In this document: piece after piece, positions 56,882-64,000 of the stretch
Layout: each line of letters opens with the position of its first letter
Numbering within the stretch: the stretch's first letter is position 1
Assembly (NCBI GenBank): GCA_963920665.1
Contig: OY987266.1
Span: 16,559,001-16,623,000 of the forward strand
Origin: Straminergon stramineum
Taxonomy: Eukaryota; Streptophyta; Bryopsida; Hypnales; Calliergonaceae
Direction of reading: 5' to 3'
Length of the DNA stretch: 64,000 nucleotides
Notes under the pieces: model-generated
Told to the model about the DNA's origin: nothing
The model's input: the letters and a program-made list of their open reading frames with translations, nothing else
Database searches by the model: none
Made by a program: the position numbers and the translations under genes

Positions 56882-57303
56882 AATAATCCAATAAAAATTT
56901 CTATCATTGTTCCATCCAAAGTAGTATCTTCTAAATTTTGCAATTGTGAAATAACATAGTTTTATTTTCCCCTCCATGATCCTAGTGTCTCTTTCACTTC
57001 CAAAAAACAATCTCAAGAATACTTAAAAGAAGTAAAAGAAACATTAGACACATGGAGGTGGGGGAGAAATGCTATGTCATTTCATGATTGCAAAATTTAG
57101 AAGACAAATACTATAAGAAACTCGTGTTTTTTTGGATGTCTAGATTTTGCATTGGCATGCTGCGTGTGATGTTTACCAACATTTGCATGGGTGTCCAAAA
57201 AATTGCGTTTGTATAGACCTGCCAAAAACATTGAAATTTTGGCTTGACATCACTATGTTTTCCACCAAACATCACAAAAAACATGGGTCAACGGGGTCTA
57301 TAA

Positions 57304-57470
57304 GGTCGCCATGTGGCTGCCACCTCAGTGCCACGTGTGCACGGGAAGCCATATAGGAATTTTTCATCCATATCCATCTATGACGTGGCATCTAAGGTGG
57401 CACCTGACATGGCAAAGGGGTTAAGTGATGTGGCATCCACGGAGGATGACGTGGCATGCCACGTCATCAC
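57304..57470. repeat. Left subterminal repeats of the CACTA element
   Basis: About seven gccac(g/c)t or gacgtggca words in both orientations, including the perfect palindrome TGACGTGGCATGCCACGTCA at 57447-57466. The cores resemble bZIP (TGACG) sites, but the likelier role is transposase binding. Confidence 0.75.
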
Positions 57471-58573
57471 ATTTTTCCATTGTTTAAGAAATTTAATATT
57501 TTTATTGAAGACATCAATTCAGACATCCAAATGTTTTGTCAGACGTTAATGTAGATGTCCAAACATTTAATAAGACATTAACTTAAACATCTAGATGATT
57601 TGGGATGTCATTGTAGACGTCCACATTTCACCATCAATACCTCTTACAACATCCAGTATGATTTAGAAGAACATAATCATGTCACCTTTGAAATTCATGT
57701 GGTTGGATGCAATGCTCAACATGATGTCAATATAGACAATTACACAAGTCCTACATAATGCACATCCATATTTCATAATATACAATACATCATACATTGT
57801 ATGTACTAAAAATTGTACAACATAATGTCCAATACAACATCTCATACATAATACACCATATTTGGATATTACAACACATGGCTTCACAAGCCGCTCAATG
57901 TGATTATATGGAGAGGACAAGATGACCTCTTTATACTAGTGGGGTAGTAGGCAATTAGACAAACAATATGGGATATAGAAAATGCAAGAATTGTTACAAG
58001 TAGAATTTCAAAGCACATTTAAACATCTAGATGTTTTCTGAGATGTTATGGAAAACATCAAAAGTACATGGTGATTTTTTTTATGATGTTGGTATCAAAG
58101 CTAATATATAAGTAGACATTGTAGGTAGTTGTCTTTGCAAACATAGACATAGATCAAAGAGCATCAGTGTAGACATTTGTAGCCTTCACATTGGTGTTAA
58201 GGTATTGCGTGCAATTGTTTAAACTAATGCTCTAAAAAATACCAAGCCTTGCATCATGCAAGGAATACATCTTGACAAAGATCTAGAGATGGAAGTGGCA
58301 TGGAGCTTTTTCTTTGCAATCAAGGCACTCTCAACCACAAAGAGTTGTTTGTTATCTACCCTAAGTAAAGTTCCCACCTTTTGGGGAATAGTTGACATTC
58401 GTGGTGAAGGAAGATGAACATTTTGGACATCCATTGGAAGATGACAGAATATAGTACATAGAACCCCTACAGTGGAATGTGACATTGCCTCTTCAAATGT
58501 ATTGCCATGGAATGCATCTTCTTGTCTATAGCTTAAAAGGTGGTCTCATCACTTATGACTCAAGTGCAATAGC

Positions 58574-59017
58574 ATGTTTCACCCACCAATTTCATTAAAT
58601 GCTTGTGAACATGTCACTCAAAGCCACCCACAAGTATGTGAGTACATTGAGGAAATTTTTGTCTTGGATTATAGAAACCACTACTTTACAATGTTGCTAT
58701 GCAATTGCATGAGGGGGACAAGAGATGCTGAATTCCTAAGCATTCAACGAGATAGTTATAACTTCAACTTAACAAACTTCAATCAAATAGAAGGGAAGGT
58801 CCACCTTGACTCAGTTGCATTTTTTTGGCATTGCCAATAAGTGTTCTTCTTCAACGACCCACATCGAAGTGGTTGGAAAGTTTTGTGCCAAATAGAGGTT
58901 AGAGGTAGATGGAAGGCACTACACTCTATCCAATCAACCCCAAACATGGTTCAATTGCAAAATGACAAGGACTTTGATGGACTACAACCAATGCAACAAA
59001 TTGAGGACCTAATGTGA
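58574..59017 (+). pseudogene. DUF4216-domain segment of the CACTA transposon, broken
   Basis: The frame holds the beta-rich DUF4216 pattern: YIEEIFVLDYRNHYFTMLLCN, then LTNFNQIEGKVHLDSVAFF, an in-frame TAA at 58838-58840, and VFFFNDPHRSGWKVLCQIEV, continuing to TGA at 59015. DUF4216 is known next to the TNPD-type transposase of plant CACTA elements; its exact role is not established. The stop falls just before the conserved V-F-(Y/F) strand. A TGA also lies just upstream of the first Met. Confidence 0.7.
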
Positions 59018-60571
59018 CACCCCATAGACAAAATAAGAGCCTACTTTGTTATTGTAGGCGATAACGCAATTCTTGAGGTTGAAGTTTAGCTTGTCTATAT
59101 TTTTCACATACATGTCTAATGGCTTGCAAATGTTACACATAACATCTAAAGGATAGGGTGGCTTTTCTACCTCTATGTCTCCTATCAGTATCGTTGTCTT
59201 GAAAACATTCATTAGGTGACAAAGTAGAAGTTGTGGATATTGGGTGTGACTTGTGTCTAACGTCATCTAAACATGGAGGGTTGCTCATATGAAAATGTAA
59301 CTATGGTAAAAGCATGCTTGGGATACATAAGCCAAAAAATAAAGAATCATGAATGAAACAATCTTCAATTAGCCTATTTTATAAATAGAAATGAGAGTAA
59401 TTTTTTAAAAACATTGGCATTGTTAAAAACACATATAGTCAAATCATTTTCATGAATCAAAACTTATTAAATCTTTAATTTTCATATATATTAGAATTTA
59501 GCAAAGTTTGGTATCATGTCAATAGAAAATATACATGTACACAAGAATTCTACCAGGATTTTTTGCCTATTTATTACTTTGCAACTCAATTTTCATGTTT
59601 CAATAATGAAATCCAAAAAAATAACCAATTTTTAATTCCTTTTAAACATATCCCCTCCTTGTGATATTGAACATGATTTGAAAAATAAGAAAAAATAGTT
59701 AAATATCCCATATCAAGTTATAAATTATTATAATTGGCTATTAAAACATTATAAACCAACAAAGTAATCTAAAAACACTTTCTACTACATAATTATATTC
59801 CTTTTTGAATCTTGAGTGAAAAATGGACACTACGATAGAGTCTTGAATGGGGTTACAAGAATCAAATGAACAACTTTAATCAATTAATGGCAATTTTTTG
59901 GGGTGATTCCATATTGTTTTCTACTTGAGGCAAACAAGTTTTTGTTGTGTGACGACCTTTATGGGGTACTCGAATTGAAGCATGCTTGTACCCACTATCA
60001 TTTTTTGAATTCTCCAAGGTGGATTTAGTGTAGGACCTTGTCATTCATAGTCAAAATGTAATGAATTGCACCATTTGTGAGCACAAAATGAATAGTTTAT
60101 CTTGTTTGGATTTGTCATCCACATTCATGTTAATGTTTTCTTGTGCATCTATGTCCATTGTCATACATCAAAGAAGAAATTGGGTTTACAAAATCCACAC
60201 AAGATACTTACAATGAGTATGGTCGTTTCTAGCAATTGTCAAATTGTATGGTATGCATGAAAGCACTCTTTTATAGACGTTTATATCGCTAGAAGCTAAG
60301 TAAAAGGCCATGTTATAGTCATGTGAACATTGCTAAAAATGCCTTTCTTCATTCGATGGAGGTTAGGCCGTTTGCTTAGACATAATGAATTGCACGTTGG
60401 ACAATATGCGCTATTAAATCATATTCATAGGGAGTTGAAGATGATGCTACCAAAAGTAATGTCTTTAGAAACGTCTTTAGAAACAACTTCACGTCTTCAG
60501 AAATGTTTGTACGTCCCAATTAATGTCCACAAGAACATCCGACAAATATGACAAGGGTGGACCTTGTACAC

Positions 60572-60652
60572 TGACGTGGCATGCCATGTCATCATTTTCA
60601 TGACCACGTCAATGAATTTCCATGACACGTGCCACATCAGATGCCACGTCAT
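60572..60652. repeat. Right subterminal repeats of the CACTA element
   Basis: The same words as on the left, with TGACGTGGCATGCCATGTCA at 60572-60591 (one mismatch from palindromic) followed by ccacgtca, gacacgtgccac and gccacgtca. Confidence 0.75.
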
Positions 60653-61029
60653 TTTTTCCCTAGTTGCCTACCTGTTGTCTTTTTTTTCACCTTGGGCAAC
60701 CATTTTTTCCTAGACCACAATAACTTCTACTAATTTATCCATAGTTAAAATGGACCAAGGATGCTGATATGGCAACAATTGTTTTCTCAAACAATCTTTG
60801 GAACATCATTATGTCTGTAGTCATGTCTTTGAGGACATAGTTGTTTTTGGTAGCACCTACATATTGTGACCGTAATATTCTTCTATTTTCTACAACATCC
60901 ATGTAAATCTACACTTTTGTTGCATCCATCTAGTAATCATCTCAATGTTTTTCTGGACATAGCATGTCTACCTTGGACACGCTATGTTTTTGGTCAAACA
61001 TAAAAAAAAACAGCTTTCTTATAGTGAAA

Positions 61030-61448
61030 AATACTCTAGATGGAATAGTGATGGAAAATTCTAAAGGGTTATGTAATATTCTACAAAAATAAAGTGACAA
61101 TCCAAGACAATACTACCATAAAAATAGTGTTAGAAGTTTTGTTTACATGCTTCGAAGACATTGAATCTTCTCAAAAACTTTGGTCCTTCTACATGAAATT
61201 GAAAAAAATCAAATATTGATTATCCTAAGCCATAGATAATGGCCTGTTGTTTACAAAATGATAAAAAAAATGGAAATCATGGAAATTAGATGGAAATTGT
61301 TTTTGTAGAGGAAGTTATGGTCAGATGAAGTTTTACTTTGACATTGTCATTTTAAACTTCATCCATCAATTTCTATTGACTTTTTGACCCAAATTCACTT
61401 ATGATTTTTTGGAATTAATTAAAAGCTAATTCTAGTATCTATACATTA
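61030..61448. other. Intergenic, nothing recognised
   Basis: AT-rich DNA between the CACTA element and the MITE. Confidence 0.4.
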
Positions 61449-61699
61449 GGGGAAATTTGAGGCCTCTACATGCCCATTTCAAGGTTGTCCTTGCATGTTC
61501 TCTATGCTGTCTGGGAACGGTTGGCTGATGTTAGTAAAATAAATATAAATTTTTTTTTAAAGTTCTGAAATGAAAAAATAAGTTGAATTTTTTTTTGATG
61601 TGGCATGATCTCGGCCATGTCAGATTGCAGCAATGGCATAGTTCCTACATTCCCCGCAGCTTGGGAACTCATAGGCATATAGAGGCCTCAAATTTCCCC
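61449..61699. mobile_element. 251-bp MITE, copy 2
   Basis: The ends GGGGAAATTTGAGGCCTCTA and, inverted, the same sequence from the right match for about 27 bp with one or two differences. Interior phrases caaggttgtcc, a poly-T tract and ggccatgtcagattg correspond to the copy at 35530. Flanks tacatta and aaatggtta show no clear duplication. Confidence 0.78.
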
Positions 61700-64000
61700 A
61701 AATGGTTATGATTTGGCTCGAAGGGGATGGATAATTATTAGTTTCATCCAAATCTGAACTTGTTTAAGTTCAAACTTCATTCTCCCTATTTTCTTTAATT
61801 GAATTATGTTTTCTAAGTGTAGACTAGTTTTGAAATCTTCTAAATATTTCCAAAGTGATTCTAAGTTCAAATTGTTTTTTAGTTGTGCTCAACAGATTTT
61901 CATTGACTATCTACTTTTAAACTTGTACTCACTTTCACTTTCAACTTGGTATTTTAAAATATTCAATGAGCTATACAACCTAAAAGTGAAAGTGAAAGTT
62001 GAAAGCAAGAATTGCCTTTCTAAAATGTTAAAACACTTAAAGTTTGGATTTTACTAGTAAACTAGTAAAAGTTACAGTCAAATGAAGTTTGTCCACTAAC
62101 TAGCACTCTAAAACTTCATTCAATGTTTCCTGTGATCTACAATTCCAAAATGACTTTCCTCTTTGGTTTCGACCTCTAAATTTAATCTAAACTATAAAAT
62201 TCCTCCTTGCCCCTACTTGGATGACTTTTACTTTTTTTCATCCAAAAATAGCGTCAAACTTTGTCCTATTATAGTATCACAATATCTATCACAATTTTTG
62301 TCTATTTTGTGAGTGTAATATGGTTTCTAGAAACCTCTAGAGATTATCTATACTCATCTAAATCTAGGCTTGTGGTTTAAAATGTCTCTAAAATTCTACC
62401 TTGAACTTTTTAATCCTACCTAGCATTTGAATTTTTAAAACAAAAATAGAAGAAAAATGGCTTTATCAAATACATACCTAAGAGTGAACCTCCAACACAA
62501 TTTTGTTGTCAATTTTTTTTATTAAAAATCCAAATGACTTTAGGAGGTCCTTCATGCTCCATCTTGTTGATGTTTTGGTTAAAGTTTTTTTTCCTTACTC
62601 ACCACTTAAATAAAGAAGTTTACAAAGGAAAATGCAATTCCAACTCAAATTCTAAACTATCTAGCTTTCTTTTGTTTGTATTCTTTTCCCCTTTCTATTT
62701 CTTTTCTTTTCATTGTTTTTCTTCCATTATTTTCTTCCGAAATATCAACTCATTGACTAAACCACACCTATTTGTTTGCTAATTAACTAAAGGAACTAAT
62801 GTCTTGAATCTCAACTAATTTTTTCTAGAGTATTCTACTATTTCTTGTACAGTCAATGATTTTTTGGGGGCTTAGATACATGGTGTCAAAAAGTCAATTC
62901 TAAATTATAATTTGTTGATGCAAAACTCTATCTATCATTGCAAGTATTAGTACTTCAATTCATGCTTGCTTTGTTCGCCTTCATCTTCCTATTGTATCAA
63001 CAACTTCTTTCTTCATACTTCACTTCATTCTCCCTATTTCTAACTAATCTCTTTGTTGGATTCTTGAGCTATAATTTGAACTTCTACTTTTCACGTGTAA
63101 TATGTAGAGCTATGAGGGATTGTGAGAACATCAAATGCCCTCTTTTAAATTTTAGACCTCAACTTACAAAGCAAGTGAACCATCTTATAGGCAACCAACA
63201 TTAAAATTACAACAATCCATCCATAATCTAAAGACCCACCTAGTCAATCTAGTGACTCACTTGGTAGGGGGCAGGATGGGGGAGGTCAAAGCAAGGTTTG
63301 GTTAGTTTTAATTTCTATATTGTGGGATTTGAGGTTAGATTTTGATTAGTTTTAATTTCTAGACACTAGAGGGGTTCAAGACTTCAATCTAGTTCAGGTT
63401 TAATTTATAAGCACTTGAACATCAAAACTAGGGTCTATGTTGTTTCAATTTCATAACAGTAAAGGATTTTGAGACTAATGACTTGTTGGAATTAAATTTC
63501 TTAACACTAATATTGGCATTTTTTTCAAATACAAGTAGGAATTGGTTTTTTTATGGGTTTTGAATAGCGAAGAAAACACAAGAGCTATGGTTTATGTAAT
63601 GAGGGTTGTCTTAGGTCATGCCATGTGATTTTCAATATCTAAGAGAAGAATTAAGTTTCAAAGCTTCCCCATACAAGCTAAAAGACAAAATTTAGCAAGA
63701 ATTCTCTAGATATTAGTACAAAATGGTTAGTACAACAAAACAACACTTGGTGTCAAGGAATGAGAGAAAATTTTTAAGGGACCTCTACCAATATCCTTCA
63801 AAGCAAGCTTAAGAAACAACAAAATGAGCAAAATGGCTCTAGATATATTGGTTTGGCAAGCTTGGCCAAATAAGCCAAAAATTCACTAATATGGATCCAA
63901 GTAGCTAGGTCACACATAAAAGAAGAGGTGATTTCTAGAGAGTAAGGGTGGACTTCATTAGAAAAAAAATGAACCCTCTAAGGGGCTGTGAGTTTTTTTA
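61700..64000. other. AT-rich stretch, nothing recognised
   Basis: Short frames only (such as 88 codons at 62938, hydrophobic and AT-rich). No repeat boundary, RNA gene or domain is seen. Confidence 0.45.

Larger units (their letters stand above)
57109..61026. mobile_element. CACTA (En/Spm-like) DNA transposon, 3.9 kb, with both ends
   Basis: The left end is tACTATAAGAAAC (C to T at the first base) and the right end TTTCTTATAGTG, so the terminal inverted repeat is CACTATAAGAAA. AAA flanks both sides (57106-57108 and 61027-61029), fitting a 3-bp duplication though in an A-rich context. Inverted subterminal arrays of a GACGTGGCA word lie at 57304-57470 and 60572-60652; in known CACTA elements such arrays bind the TNPA-type protein. 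A DUF4216-like segment is inside, but no intact transposase is seen, so the copy is defective. Confidence 0.85.

Noticed and set aside
57109..61026. Possibility that CACTATAAGAAA ends are chance
   Set aside because: Both ends match in inverted orientation, have equal 3-bp flanks, mirrored subterminal repeats and an internal DUF4216 segment; chance is unlikely.
62534..63204. Hydrophobic ORFs of 82 and 88 codons
   Set aside because: Translation of T-rich DNA; no start context, domain or splice signals to support a membrane protein gene.

Overview
The window reads as a stretch of a land-plant nuclear genome that is AT-rich, gene-poor and dominated by transposable elements. The grounds are one intron-bearing eukaryotic gene with GT-AG junctions and an AATAAA signal, a plant-type L1 LINE, CACTA elements (one with a DUF4216 segment), tRNA-derived SINE-like copies, and TG...CA solo LTRs nested in one another. 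I cannot fix the species. One host gene in 64 kb suits a large repeat-rich genome, and a bryophyte or other seed-free plant is possible but unproven.

Layout. 1-3376 (minus): a decayed L1-type LINE with endonuclease and reverse-transcriptase motifs, in-frame stops and at least one frameshift. 3460-4560: LTR-like sequence with a 60-bp tandem duplication. 5880-8804: the only confident host gene, a three-exon TLC-domain (TLCD1/2-like) membrane protein of 300 aa. 9714-10100 (minus): a decayed Myb/SANT-like reading frame. 10900-35250 and 52801-56295: many copies, in both orientations, of one long repeat, called family A here. Its ends resemble TGTGAGCCCC and GCTCACA. Nested in these copies are two solo LTRs, a 255-bp inverted-repeat element, a 1.05-kb non-autonomous CACTA and a 144-bp foldback CACTA. 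35250-52800: AT-rich DNA with a 117-bp foldback CACTA, two 5'-truncated LINE tails with target-site duplications, a tRNA-derived SINE, tandem arrays and diverged dispersed repeats. 56545-56881: a decayed trihelix/NAM-associated-like frame, just left of a complete 3.9-kb CACTA element (57109-61026) with a DUF4216 fragment. 61449-61699: the second copy of a MITE family also found at 35530-35737.

The most interesting material is in family A. Three copies (18209, 27167 minus, 55768) keep a frame of exactly 20 codons including TGA. It starts Met-Ala, ends with the same codons GTA-TGA, and can equally be read as a first exon with an AG|GTATGA donor. Each copy also has a G-rich minisatellite at the equivalent position upstream, but with different repeat units. 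The window further holds at least four elements with CACTA-type ends, from 117 bp to 3.9 kb, all with matching 3-bp flanks, and the two larger ones share a GCCACGT/GACGTGGC subterminal motif.
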